Shown here: positions 25,028 through 33,481 of the stretch, piece by piece | Numbering within the stretch: position 1 is the first letter of the stretch | Layout of the letters: every line of letters begins with the position of its first letter | DNA from: Bradyrhizobium sp. WSM471 | GTDB taxonomy: Bacteria > Pseudomonadota > Alphaproteobacteria > Rhizobiales > Xanthobacteraceae | Direction: 5' to 3' | Assembly (NCBI RefSeq): GCF_000244915.1 | Contig: NZ_CM001442.1 | Coordinates: 6,138,001 to 6,202,000, forward strand | Length of the DNA: 64,000 bases | The notes under the pieces: generated by a model | What the model saw: the letters and a program-made list of their open reading frames with translations, nothing else | The model's database searches: none | Told to the model about the DNA's origin: nothing | Position numbers and translations under genes: made by a program

Positions 25028-26041
25028 TCAGAAATCGATCTTCGCGCTTTCCCCATCGCGCAGGCTCGCAGCGATCCCCTGCTCGATCTTGCGCGCGAGG
25101 ATTGGACGATAGTGGATGAAGTCGGCAAAATTGGCGCGGTCGCGCGTGAGATCGTTGTCAACGCGGTAGCTGATGAAATTGCTGCGCGGTCGGCCCGCGA
25201 CCACTTTTTTCAGCGCGGCGTCGCAGGCGCTGCGCTCGAGGGCGGCTTCCGTGCCGGGCTTCGGCACAGTGGTTGCGAAGGTCGGCGGCACGATGATGAC
25301 GACGGGCACATCGGCCGGCAATGTCCTGACGATATCGGCCAGCGCAGCGATCTCGGGAAATGTCGCCCGCATCCCGGCAGACGAGGACGCCGCCGGATCC
25401 CTGGGCCAGCCGACTTCCTTGAATTGACCCGGCGGCCAGATGTCCTCATAGCTGACAAAGCCGTTGGGATTCATCCGCGGTCGCCGGCCAAGCCCGATGC
25501 TGATCCGCTGAAAAGCGTGCTCGATCGCCTGCCAGGAGATCAGCCGTGCAGCGTAGGTGACGACGCTTCTGTCATAGAGCCAGCCGGGGAATGGGACGCC
25601 GCCCTCCTCCTTCACCCGGGCATGCGCGCACCAGCCGGGGTCAGTCACGATCACCAGTGCGCCGACCTCCCGGTGATTCCGCAGGAAAAAGTCCAGCACC
25701 GCGAGTTCCTGGCGGGGAAACGCACCGGTCATGTAGAGCTGCACGAATCGCAGGCCGGTTGCGCGCGACAATTCCATCGGCTCGATCATCTGCGCCGTCG
25801 AGTTGCCCAGGATGGCGGCATTGAAATCCGGATTCCTGGCGCGGCTCGCGGCCGTGATCTGGGTGAGACGATTGTCGACGCCGTCGATACCGAGCAGGCC
25901 GAGCTTGCCGCTGTCATAGGGATCGACCACCACCACGAGTGCGAGCACCAGCAGCGCAGCCCCGATCAGCGTGCCCAGACACGCGAGCAAGCTCCGGCCC
26001 CAGCCGGGGTCGGTCTCAGAACTTGAAGTAGACGAAGTCAT
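25028..26041 (-). CDS. Membrane-anchored SGNH-like protein, MBOAT partner (DltD/AlgX-like role)
   Basis: A 337-residue protein with an N-terminal transmembrane anchor (LLACLGTLIGAALLVLALVV, residues 18-37) and a periplasmic SGNH-like domain. The block-I nucleophile is S81 in AILGNSTAQMI, and the terminal dyad is D307-x-x-H310 in ADFIHYRP. Such proteins cooperate with MBOAT acyltransferases in cell-envelope acylation (DltD with DltB, AlgJ/AlgX with AlgI). The start codon overlaps the end of the MBOAT gene by 26 bases, showing tight coupling. The start ATG at 26041 was chosen because the long upstream frame merely shadows the MBOAT gene. Exact family not recognised; the role is inferred from motif and context. 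Confidence 0.75.
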   Translation of the reverse strand: MTSSTSSSETDPGWGRSLLACLGTLIGAALLVLALVVVVDPYDSGKLGLLGIDGVDNRLTQITAASRARNPDFNAAILGNSTAQMIEPMELSRATGLRFVQLYMTGAFPRQELAVLDFFLRNHREVGALVIVTDPGWCAHARVKEEGGVPFPGWLYDRSVVTYAARLISWQAIEHAFQRISIGLGRRPRMNPNGFVSYEDIWPPGQFKEVGWPRDPAASSSAGMRATFPEIAALADIVRTLPADVPVVIIVPPTFATTVPKPGTEAALERSACDAALKKVVAGRPRSNFISYRVDNDLTRDRANFADFIHYRPILARKIEQGIAASLRDGESAKIDF

Positions 26042-27398
26042 GCAGATTCCGACCACCCATATGGAGCAGCAATGCGAATAGCCCAAGACCGAGCAGAGCC
26101 GCGAGCCACGGATTGGGACGGCGCGTGAGCACCGCCACGATGTCCTGGCTCGCCGGCAGCAGGAAGGCGAACAGCGGCGCTGCAATCAGCGGCCACAAAT
26201 GCTTTCCGCGCTCGAGCGGCAGCGGCGAAATCAGCCCGGCGAAGACATGCCATGCCGCCTCCACCGATCCCACGCGAAAAATCACGCCGGTCGCGAGCAC
26301 GAACAGCACGGTGAGCGCCCAGCCGAGCCATGACGGGAACTCCGGGCCATAGCGACGCCACAGCGTGCAGGCGACCAGCGCAAGCCCGTGCAGCACGCCC
26401 CACAACACGAAGGTCCAGCTCGCGCCGTGCCAGAGGCCGCACAGCGCCATCGTAATCATCATGGCGGCGAAAAACTGCACGGGCAGCCAGCGCCGCGGCA
26501 AAAGACGCAGGTTGACCAGCGGATAAAACACGTAGTCGCGCAGGAACAGCATCAGGGTGATGTGCCAGCGCTGCCAGAAATCCTGGATATTGGTCGAGCG
26601 CAACGGCGCATTGAAATTGTATGGCAGCTGTACGCCGAACAAGAGGCCGAGGCCGATTGCGATGTCGGAATAGCCGGAGAAATCGAACAGGATCTGGAAG
26701 GAGAAGCAGAAGGCGAGCCAGGCGTCACCGCTCGCGAGCGGCCCGTTCGCTGCCTGCGCGTAGATGGGATCGAGCAGATGCGCGAGGCCGTCGGCGATCA
26801 CGATTTTTTCAAACAGGCCGATCGCGATGAAACAGGTCGCGACGCAAAACTGGCGCTGCCAGCCCGGAACGTAGACCTGCCTGCCGAACTGATGCATCAC
26901 CTCCGACCAGCGCGCCAGCGGGCCCGCGATCGCCTGCGGGAAGAAGACGATGTAGAGCGCGTAGCGGTCGAGCGCATAGAGCGGCGCCCTGCCGCGCTTC
27001 AGGTCGACCAGATACATGATGTGGTGGAAGGTGAAGAAGGAGATGCCGAGCGGCAGCCCGACGTCGAGCACCGGCAGCGTCGTACCGAGCACGAGACCCA
27101 GATTAGCGAGAAGGAAGTTGGCGTACTTGAACAGCGCCAGCACCGCGAGATCGAGCCCGATCACCAGCGTCAGCACCGCCGGCCACTTCACGCGCCCATA
27201 GGCGACCGAAGCGAGCCAGTTGATCGCGATCGAGCCGACCAGGAGCATGATGAAGGACGGGCTGCCCCAGGCATAGAAGGAGAGCGACAGCGCGACCTGC
27301 ACGCCGATGCGCAACCGCGGATAGGGATCGGCCAGGCGATAGATCAGCAGCGCCGCGGGCAGGAAGACCAGGAGAAAGGGATAGTCGTTGAACAGCAT
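26016..27398 (-). CDS. MBOAT family O-acyltransferase (AlgI/DltB type)
   Basis: A 460-residue integral membrane protein with about eleven helices. Key motifs are SFFTFHHIMYLVDLKRG near residue 120, FPQAIAGPLARWSEV, DFSGYSDIAIGLGLLFG near residue 240, NAPLRSTNIQDFWQRWHITL near residue 265, and the catalytic histidines H324 (GLWHGASW) and H337 (VLHG). AlgI/DltB-type enzymes carry acyl groups from a cytoplasmic donor through the membrane to an outside acceptor. In DltB the donor is the carrier protein DltC, which here is matched by the ACP of the convergent operon. The SGNH-like gene overlaps it and the desaturase lies 45 bases upstream. Confidence 0.95.
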   Translation of the reverse strand: MLFNDYPFLLVFLPAALLIYRLADPYPRLRIGVQVALSLSFYAWGSPSFIMLLVGSIAINWLASVAYGRVKWPAVLTLVIGLDLAVLALFKYANFLLANLGLVLGTTLPVLDVGLPLGISFFTFHHIMYLVDLKRGRAPLYALDRYALYIVFFPQAIAGPLARWSEVMHQFGRQVYVPGWQRQFCVATCFIAIGLFEKIVIADGLAHLLDPIYAQAANGPLASGDAWLAFCFSFQILFDFSGYSDIAIGLGLLFGVQLPYNFNAPLRSTNIQDFWQRWHITLMLFLRDYVFYPLVNLRLLPRRWLPVQFFAAMMITMALCGLWHGASWTFVLWGVLHGLALVACTLWRRYGPEFPSWLGWALTVLFVLATGVIFRVGSVEAAWHVFAGLISPLPLERGKHLWPLIAAPLFAFLLPASQDIVAVLTRRPNPWLAALLGLGLFALLLHMGGRNLHDFVYFKF

Positions 27399-27443
27399 CG
27401 GTTCATAGCCGCGCCATCGCCGGGGTGAGCCGGCGGATGATGC

Positions 27444-28352
27444 TCAGCCCGTTTCGAGGTCGGGCGCAGCGTCACCCGGCTGCCGCAGCATGCGTCGCGC
27501 AATCTTCTCTTCGCTCGGCACCTTGACGTCCCAGGCCAGTCCCAGCGCCTCCAGCGCCCTGATGAAGATGAAGCCCGGATCGAACTCGAACCAGCGCAGG
27601 CCGAAGGCCGCGGAGTAGGGAAAGGCATGGTGGTTGTTGTGCCAGCCCTCGCCCCAGGCAAGCCAGGCCATCACGCCGAGATTGCGGCTGTTGTCGTCGC
27701 GGGTGACGAAGGGCTGCGCGCCAAAGCTATGCATCACGGAGTTGATGGCGGACATGGTCTGCTCGACCACGAACATGCGCACCACGCCGCCCCAGAGCAA
27801 GCCGGTCAGCACGCCCCACAGGCTCATCGTGGCGAGGCCGCCGATCGCGGCCGGCAGCACCAGGCCGAGACCGACCCAAGTGTAATAGTAGCTGTTGACG
27901 GCAACCAGCCTGCGATCCGCTATCAGGTCCGGGACATAGTGCGCAACGTTGGGATAATCGTGTTCGATCATCCAGGTCAAATGCGCGTGCAGGAAACCGC
28001 GCAGGCGGCCGAACGCGCCGTCGCCATGCAGCCGCGGCGAATGCAGATCGCCGTCGTGATCGGACAATTCGTGGTGCCGGCGGTGCATTGCCGCCCAGGA
28101 CAGCATGGGGCCGCGGCCGGCCATCGATCCCATCACGACCAGGATCGCACTCATCGCCGTGGAGGTCGCGAAGGCGCGGTGGGTGAAGAGCCGGTGATAG
28201 CCGACGGTGAGGCCGAGGCCGGTGACCAGCCAGAAGCCGACGAACAAGCCCAGTTCCACCGCGCCGATCGGGCGGTAGAACAGAAGCACCAGTGCCAGCA
28301 GCGTGCCGAGGAAGGGCAAGACGTCGAAGATGATGAAATGCCGGCGCTGCAT
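27444..28352 (-). CDS. Fatty acid desaturase (acyl-CoA/acyl-ACP delta-9 type)
   Basis: A 302-residue membrane di-iron desaturase with the three histidine boxes: H-x4-H as YHRLFTHRAF, H-x2-HH as MHRRHHELSDHDGD, and H-x2-HH as EGWHNNHHAFP. Four transmembrane helices frame them. Length and boxes match bacterial stearoyl-CoA-type delta-9 desaturases. The ATG at 28352 (MQRRHFIIFD) was taken as start; the longer frame adds 95 residues without family features. It is the first gene of the desaturase-MBOAT-SGNH operon, so it may unsaturate the acyl chain used there. It could instead serve general membrane-lipid adaptation. Confidence 0.92.
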   Translation of the reverse strand: MQRRHFIIFDVLPFLGTLLALVLLFYRPIGAVELGLFVGFWLVTGLGLTVGYHRLFTHRAFATSTAMSAILVVMGSMAGRGPMLSWAAMHRRHHELSDHDGDLHSPRLHGDGAFGRLRGFLHAHLTWMIEHDYPNVAHYVPDLIADRRLVAVNSYYYTWVGLGLVLPAAIGGLATMSLWGVLTGLLWGGVVRMFVVEQTMSAINSVMHSFGAQPFVTRDDNSRNLGVMAWLAWGEGWHNNHHAFPYSAAFGLRWFEFDPGFIFIRALEALGLAWDVKVPSEEKIARRMLRQPGDAAPDLETG

Positions 28353-28576
28353 CCGGCGAAAATGCCGGCTACGGATAATTCGATGATCGCGTTGCTGCTG
28401 CACGGGCGGGATTCCAGGGCACCGACTATGAGTACATACCCCCGCGACGGCTACAACCCAAGCCACCGCCGAAGCCACCGCCCAAGGTTTCAACAGCCAC
28501 GAAAGCCTATACAATCGGCCGGACGCGCCAAAACGCGTTGAAATATCGCCCCTTTCCCCTTGCCCCACGAGCCGCC

Positions 28577-28797
28577 ATGCCGTCACGTGCTGCGACGATC
28601 TTGACGTGCTGTCACTTCTCATTTCGGGACCGGCCATGGGGGCTGATTTGGCATTCGATTCGGAGGCTCACCGCGGCGGGCGGGGACTGCTGCCGGAAAA
28701 CACGCTTCCCGCGTTCGCCAACGCGCCCGACCTGCTGCGACAGGTCGCGGGTGAGAAGGCAATTGCGTTGCCCTCGGGGACACCGGTGGAGCCGTGA
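28577..28797 (+). pseudogene. Glycerophosphodiester phosphodiesterase remnant
   Basis: The frame from a GTG at 28606 reads LLISGPAMGADLAFDSEAHR, then GGRGLLPENTLPAFANA, the signal peptide and the first catalytic block (H-R-G-x-R-G-x-x-P-E-N-T) of a periplasmic GDPD. It jumps directly to PDLLRQVAGEKAIALP, which resembles the extreme C-terminus of such enzymes. About 250 residues are missing at a junction near 28724. The likely original ATG at 28577 (MPSRAATILT) is out of frame with the rest, as if one base were lost near 28600. An internal deletion plus a frameshift indicate a dead gene. The short ORF could still be expressed. Confidence 0.6.
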
Positions 28798-28802
28798 GGC
28801 AA

Positions 28803-28929
28803 GTCTCGTGTCCCGGACGCGGTGCAGCGTGCAACGCTGCTCCGCAGAGCCGGGACCCAGAAGCTGCGATGGGCCCCGGCTCTGCAGCGCATCGCTAAAG
28901 AAGCGCTGCGCTGCGTCCGGGGCACGAGA
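28803..28929. repeat. Palindromic repeat (GTCTCGTGTCCCGGACGC family)
   Basis: Outer arms GTCTCGTGTCCCGGACGC and GCGTCCGGGGCACGAGA are complementary. An inner palindrome CAGAGCCGGGACCC ... GGGCCCCGGCTCTG lies between them. The same family occurs at 54474-54602 and 55841-55947 inside the dcw cluster. Here it separates the dead phosphodiesterase gene from the fused spermidine-synthase gene and probably terminates both. Confidence 0.75.
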
Positions 28930-28946
28930 GTGTTGCCATGTCGTCC

Positions 28947-31226
28947 CTACTCCCCGTCCCGCAAGCGCCGGTACAGCGCGCCCAAAATGTTGGAGTAGTC
29001 GTCGGTCCAGACCCGCACCCTGTCGTCGGCTTCGGTCTGCTCCCATGCTTTCGACGATGCGAGCCTGCCGACGTCGGCATCCTCGCGGGCGGAGATGACG
29101 ACGTCGGTCGAGAAGATGTAGTCGCCATCGCGCCCCGAATCCTCGTTGTAGACCCAGCTCTTGAGATCGTTGGCATCGGCGATGCCGACCACGACGGTCT
29201 CGAGATCGAGGTGGCGGTTGGAGACGTGCATCACCACGGCGCCGTGCGGAGCGAGCTTGTCCTTGTAGATCTTCATCGCCTCTTCGGTCGCAAGATGGAT
29301 CGGGATCGCATCCGACGAATAGGCGTCGACGATGATGAGATCATAGGCGCCGTCCGGCTCCTTCGCGAAGGTGAGGCGGGCATCGCCGATCACCGGCTTC
29401 AGGCCCGGCATGCAGCTCGAGATGTAGCGGAAATTCTTCGGATCGCTTGCCGCGTCGACCATGGACTGGTCGATCTCGAAGAATGTCCAGCTCTCGTTTG
29501 GCTCGGCGGCGCAGGCGAGCGTGCCCGATCCGACGCCGATCGCGGCGACCTTCAGCGGCGCGCCCTTGCGCTCGCGGATCGCGGTGACGGCCTGACCGAT
29601 GCCGCCGTCCCTGTGATAGTAGGTGATCGGCTCGGGCCGGCCGGTGACCGGCGTGCCGTCATTGTTGAGGAAGCGCTCGGCGCCGTGGATCGTAGTGCCG
29701 TGCATCAGCACATGGAAATAGCCGCCGGGCGTCACCACGATCTTGTGCACGCCGAAGAAGCTGCGCACCGTGGTGACGCGGCCTTCGTCCGCCGGATAAA
29801 CCCGGATCAACGCCAGCGCCAACGCGACGGTGGCGAATATCTTCCAGCGGCCGGCGTTGACCGCCAGCGCCAGCAGCGCGGCGAGCACGCCGACACCGCC
29901 GGCCATCCAGACCCGGTGATCCTCGAACCAGGTCGACAGCCCGCCCGTCGTGATGGACGGAGCAACGAGGACGACGGCGAGCACGGCAAGCGCCAGCCAG
30001 TACCATTTGACGATGCCCGCCAACCGCTCGTTCGCGGGCGGCCGGCACAGCGCGGCAAGCGCGACCAGGATCGGGTATTCGGCGATCCAGGAGAATGTGA
30101 ACGGCGCAACGAGCCCTGCGAACAGGCCGCCGACCATGCCGCCGAACGACAACGCGACATAGAATCCGGTGAGATATTTCGCGGCCGGCCGGGTCCGCGC
30201 CAATTCGCCGTGGCAGGCCATCGCGATGACGAAGAAGCACAATTGATGCCCGCCGAGCGTCAGCAGCAGGTTCTGCTCGCCGCCGAACGCCAGCAGGAAG
30301 ACGACGCCCGCGATCGCGACCGGCTGGAGCATCAGCATCCATTTGTGCGGCAGCAGCGGCCGCGACTGGAACACCACCACCCAGGTCAAGAGGTACAGCG
30401 ACAGCGGCAGCACCCACAGCAGCGGCGCGGCCGCAACGTCGGTCGAGATGTGCGCGGTGACGGCGATGAGCAGGCCCGACGGCACTCCGGCGAGGAATAT
30501 CCAGCGCAGCCGTGTCATGAAACCGGGCGCCGGCGCATTCAAATCCTCGGTTCGCGCGTCGACCATGGCCAGTTTCGGCGAGCGCAACAGCAGCACGCCG
30601 CATGCGGCGATCAGGAGGATCAGAATGCCGTAACCGCCGGTCCAGAGCCGGTTCTGCGTGTGCAGCGTGAACATCGGCTCCAGCAGGAACGGATAGGACA
30701 GCAGGGCGAGGAAGCTGCCGATGTTGGAGGACGCATAGAGGAAATAGGGATCATGTCCGGCAGGATGCCCGGTGCGGACGAACCAGGCCTGCAGCAACGG
30801 ATTGTTGGCGGCGAGCGCGAAGAACGGCAGCCCGATCGAGATCACGAACAGGCCGAGCAGCCAGACCGCGTAGCCCGAGCCGGGCGGCTCGCCATAGGCC
30901 GAGGCGATGCCGAGCGGCAGCGTGGCGAAGGCTGCGATCAGCAGCAGGAGATGCACCACCACCGGAACGATGCGGTTCCTCACCTGCATCAACACATGCG
31001 CATAGGCGTAGCCCGCCAGCAGCAGCGATTGGAAGAACACCATCGCCACCGACCACACCGCCGGCGAGCCGCCGAGCCGCGGCAGGACCATCTTCGTGAA
31101 CAGCGGCTGCACCGAGAACAGCAACAGCGCGCTGACGAAGATCGCGGCGGTGTAGACCGTCAGCAGCAGCCGGTTACGCGACGAGGACGGCTGCTCCGTG
31201 GCGGCGGGTTGCACGATCGAATCCAT
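28947..31226 (-). CDS. Fused MFS-like membrane / spermidine synthase-like protein
   Basis: A 759-residue two-part protein. The N-terminal about 480 residues carry 12 or more hydrophobic helices. The C-terminal about 250 residues form a Rossmann methyltransferase fold of the spermidine synthase (SpeE) type, with VAAIGVGSGTLACAA, FFEIDQSMVD, GDARLTFAKEPDGAYDLIIVDAYSSDAIP and HLATEEAMKIYKDKL. Such membrane-tethered SpeE-like proteins are common in proteobacteria and have no settled substrate. The start ATG at 31226 follows a GGAG site; the 40-residue extension upstream is discarded. It is divergent from the phytoene-dehydrogenase-like gene. Confidence 0.85.
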   Translation of the reverse strand: MDSIVQPAATEQPSSSRNRLLLTVYTAAIFVSALLLFSVQPLFTKMVLPRLGGSPAVWSVAMVFFQSLLLAGYAYAHVLMQVRNRIVPVVVHLLLLIAAFATLPLGIASAYGEPPGSGYAVWLLGLFVISIGLPFFALAANNPLLQAWFVRTGHPAGHDPYFLYASSNIGSFLALLSYPFLLEPMFTLHTQNRLWTGGYGILILLIAACGVLLLRSPKLAMVDARTEDLNAPAPGFMTRLRWIFLAGVPSGLLIAVTAHISTDVAAAPLLWVLPLSLYLLTWVVVFQSRPLLPHKWMLMLQPVAIAGVVFLLAFGGEQNLLLTLGGHQLCFFVIAMACHGELARTRPAAKYLTGFYVALSFGGMVGGLFAGLVAPFTFSWIAEYPILVALAALCRPPANERLAGIVKWYWLALAVLAVVLVAPSITTGGLSTWFEDHRVWMAGGVGVLAALLALAVNAGRWKIFATVALALALIRVYPADEGRVTTVRSFFGVHKIVVTPGGYFHVLMHGTTIHGAERFLNNDGTPVTGRPEPITYYHRDGGIGQAVTAIRERKGAPLKVAAIGVGSGTLACAAEPNESWTFFEIDQSMVDAASDPKNFRYISSCMPGLKPVIGDARLTFAKEPDGAYDLIIVDAYSSDAIPIHLATEEAMKIYKDKLAPHGAVVMHVSNRHLDLETVVVGIADANDLKSWVYNEDSGRDGDYIFSTDVVISAREDADVGRLASSKAWEQTEADDRVRVWTDDYSNILGALYRRLRDGE

Positions 31227-31341
31227 GGAAGCTCCGGCATAATCCCGGCGGGCGCCGGGCGCGCGCAATGGAGCACAAGGCGCCTGAACGGGCAATAAAG
31301 GGTCTCGTGATGTTGCAGAGGGAAATGCTTGATATACAGAT

Positions 31342-31421
31342 GTCATTCCGGGGCGCCTCGAAGAGGCGAACCCGGAACCTAGAGATTCCGGGTTCGATGC
31401 TGCGCATCGCCCCGGAATGAC
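31342..31421. repeat. Family-1 palindromic element in a divergent promoter region
   Basis: An 80-bp copy of the element seen in uvrD: outer arms GTCATTCCGGGGCG and CGCCCCGGAATGAC, hairpins CGCCTC-GAA-GAGGCG and GATGC-T-GCATC, centre GGAACCTAGAGATTCC. It ends 11 bases before the ATG of the downstream oxidoreductase, so it forms most of that gene's 5' leader. Confidence 0.85.
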
Positions 31422-31432
31422 ACCAGGGAATC

Positions 31433-33043
31433 ATGAGCGAAACCGACGTCGTCATCATCGGCGCTGGCCATAACGGCCTCACCTGCGCGGCCTATCTTGC
31501 GATGGCCGGCTTGCGCGTGCGCGTGGTCGAGCGCCGCAAGGTGGTCGGCGGGGCCGCGGTCACGGAGGAATTTCATCCCGGCTTCCGCAATTCGGTCGCG
31601 GCCTACACCGTGAGCCTGCTCAATCCGCAGGTGATCCGTGACTTGCAGCTGGCCGAACAGGGCCTGCGCATCGTTGAACGGCGCGCGCAGAATTTTCTGC
31701 CCGCGGCGGACGGCAGCTATCTCCTTACCGGCGAGGGGCGGACGCAGGCGTCCGTCGCGCGGCTGAGCGCGCATGACGCAAATGCGCTCGACGGGTTTTC
31801 GCGCGACCTGGAAGATATCGCCGACGTGCTCCGGCAATTCGTGCTGCGCGCGCCGCCAAACCTGCTCGATGGTTTCGGCACGGCCTCGATCCGCGAAGCC
31901 GTGAACGCATTCCAGAGCGCCAACATCCTGCGTGGGCTGTCGCTGGAGCAGAGCCGCAGCCTGCTCGATCTCTTCACGCGCTCAGCCGGCGAGATGCTGG
32001 ACGAACGTTTCGAGCATGATCTGGTCAAGGCGCTGTTCGGCTTCGATGCCATCGTCGGCAATTATGCCAGCCCTTACGCCGCGGGCTCGGCCTATGTGAT
32101 GCTGCATCACGCCTTCGGCGAGGTGAACGGCAAGAAGGGCGTCTGGGGTCACGCCATCGGCGGCATGGGCGCGATCACGCAAGCCATGGCGCGCGCCGCA
32201 CGCGACCGCGGCGTCGTGATCGACACCGATGCGGGCGTGCGCGAGGTCATCGTCGAGCGCGACCGCGCGGTCGGTGTGGCGCTGGAGAACGGCACGACCA
32301 TCCGCGCGAAATATGTCGCGGCCAACGTCAATCCGAAGCTGCTCTACACGCGGCTGGTCGCCGCCGATGCGCTGCCGGCCGACTTCCTCGCCCGCATCCG
32401 GCACTGGAAGAACGGCTCCGGCACCTTTCGCATGAACGTCGCGCTGGACCGCCTGCCCTCCTTCACGGCGCTGCCGGGCGACGGCGATCATCTCACCTCG
32501 GGCATCATCCTGGCCCCTGACCTCGGCTACATGGACCGCGCCTTTCTCGATGCCCGGGCATACGGCTGGAGCCGGGAGCCCGTGGTGGAAATGCTGATCC
32601 CCTCGACGCTCGACGACACGCTCGCGCCCGCAGGACAACATGTCGCGAGCCTGTTCTGCCAGCACGTCGCGCCGGAGCTTCCTGATGGAAAGTCGTGGGA
32701 CGACCATCGCGACGAGGTCGCCAACCTCATGATCGCGACGGTGGACAAATACGCGCCGGGTTTTGCGACAAGCGTGCTCGGCCGCCAGATCCTGTCACCG
32801 CTCGATCTCGAACGGCAGTTCGGCCTGCTCGGCGGTGACATCTTCCACGGCGCGCTGACGCTGAACCAGCTGTTTTCGGCGCGGCCGATGCTGGGCCACG
32901 CCGATTATCGCGGGCCCGTGAAGGGCCTCTATCATTGCGGCTCCGGCGCCCATCCCGGCGGCGGCGTCACCGGCGCGCCCGGCCACAACGCCGCGCAGAC
33001 GATCCTGAGGGATCACCGGTCGTTGTTCGGTAGCCGTGGATAA
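31433..33043 (+). CDS. FAD-dependent oxidoreductase, phytoene dehydrogenase-like (PYROXD2 type)
   Basis: A 536-residue flavoprotein. The N-terminal dinucleotide-binding motif is VVIIGAGHNGLTCAAYLAMAGLRVRVVERR, followed by VGGAAVTEEFHPGFR. The C-terminus carries the FAD-closing motif LYHCGSGAHPGGGVTGAPGHNAA, as in phytoene desaturases and PYROXD2. No phytoene synthase or other carotenoid gene is in the window, so the PYROXD2-like group of unknown substrate is the better label. Its leader is made of a palindromic element. The TAA stop overlaps the first of a row of DnaA-box-like sequences. Confidence 0.88.
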   Translation: MSETDVVIIGAGHNGLTCAAYLAMAGLRVRVVERRKVVGGAAVTEEFHPGFRNSVAAYTVSLLNPQVIRDLQLAEQGLRIVERRAQNFLPAADGSYLLTGEGRTQASVARLSAHDANALDGFSRDLEDIADVLRQFVLRAPPNLLDGFGTASIREAVNAFQSANILRGLSLEQSRSLLDLFTRSAGEMLDERFEHDLVKALFGFDAIVGNYASPYAAGSAYVMLHHAFGEVNGKKGVWGHAIGGMGAITQAMARAARDRGVVIDTDAGVREVIVERDRAVGVALENGTTIRAKYVAANVNPKLLYTRLVAADALPADFLARIRHWKNGSGTFRMNVALDRLPSFTALPGDGDHLTSGIILAPDLGYMDRAFLDARAYGWSREPVVEMLIPSTLDDTLAPAGQHVASLFCQHVAPELPDGKSWDDHRDEVANLMIATVDKYAPGFATSVLGRQILSPLDLERQFGLLGGDIFHGALTLNQLFSARPMLGHADYRGPVKGLYHCGSGAHPGGGVTGAPGHNAAQTILRDHRSLFGSRG

Positions 33044-33168
33044 GCCTGTGGATGGGCTGTGGACAGACTGTTGGCAGAGCTGTGGAAGAGGGGTGGGTTG
33101 CGCCCGTCCAAGCCTGGTACAAGTTGGTGGAAAATCCGGGGATGAACGGCGGGATAATCCGTGGACAA
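33035..33168 (+). promoter_or_regulatory. Cluster of DnaA-box-like 9-mers
   Basis: Five sequences resemble TGTGGATAA, all in one direction: CGTGGATAA (33035-33043, one mismatch), TGTGGATGG (33047), TGTGGACAG (33058), TGTGGAAGA (33081) and CGTGGACAA (33160). The first three are spaced 11-12 bases, about one helical turn. It could be a DnaA-titration or replication-related site, or a degenerate tandem repeat. No origin-linked gene is adjacent. Confidence 0.35.
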
Positions 33169-33316
33169 AGTCCGGAAAAACCGCCGGATAGCCTGTGGGC
33201 ATTCTGTGCAAGCCAATCCCAAAAACGACTTCGCCCGTCAGGGGAATCCCCCGACGGGCGCGGCTCGGAAGCAGTCGTATGGAGAATTGGCCCCGCCGGG
33301 AAATGGAAGGCGGAAA

Positions 33317-33481
33317 TTACTTCAAGGAGCTGCTAATCGAAGTGAACTTCTCGTTCATCGTGGTGCCCAGGCCGTTCACCACGGTGATGATCGCCAGCGC
33401 GATACCGGCTGCGATCAGGCCGTATTCGATTGCGGTTGCACCTGAATCGTCGGTCCAGAACTTCAAAATCATGCGCTTCAA
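33317..33481 (-). CDS. Flp/Fap type IVb pilin
   Basis: A 54-residue pilin of the tad system. The short leader is followed by the class IVb motif SGATAIEYGLIAAGIALAIITVV, where prepilin peptidase cuts before the hydrophobic helix and E-Y are the +5/+6 signature; the tail is GTTMNEKFTSISSSLK. A TTG at 33481 lies 6 bases after AGGAGG and is the preferred start (MKRMILKFW...); the ATG at 33472 is 15 bases from that site. No other tad/cpa genes are within the window, so it is a detached pilin copy whose assembly genes must be elsewhere. Confidence 0.88.
   Translation of the reverse strand: MKRMILKFWTDDSGATAIEYGLIAAGIALAIITVVNGLGTTMNEKFTSISSSLK

Noticed and set aside
28938..31298. A 786-codon open frame on the plus strand opposite the spermidine-synthase-like gene
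   Set aside because: It mirrors the codon structure of the real minus-strand gene and its product is His/Gln/Arg-rich low-complexity without any family motif; typical of GC-rich antisense shadows.
33035..33168. Chromosome replication origin
   Set aside because: The boxes are imperfect, no AT-rich unwinding stretch is present and no dnaA, parAB, hemE or similar marker is adjacent. Kept only as a DnaA-box-like cluster.
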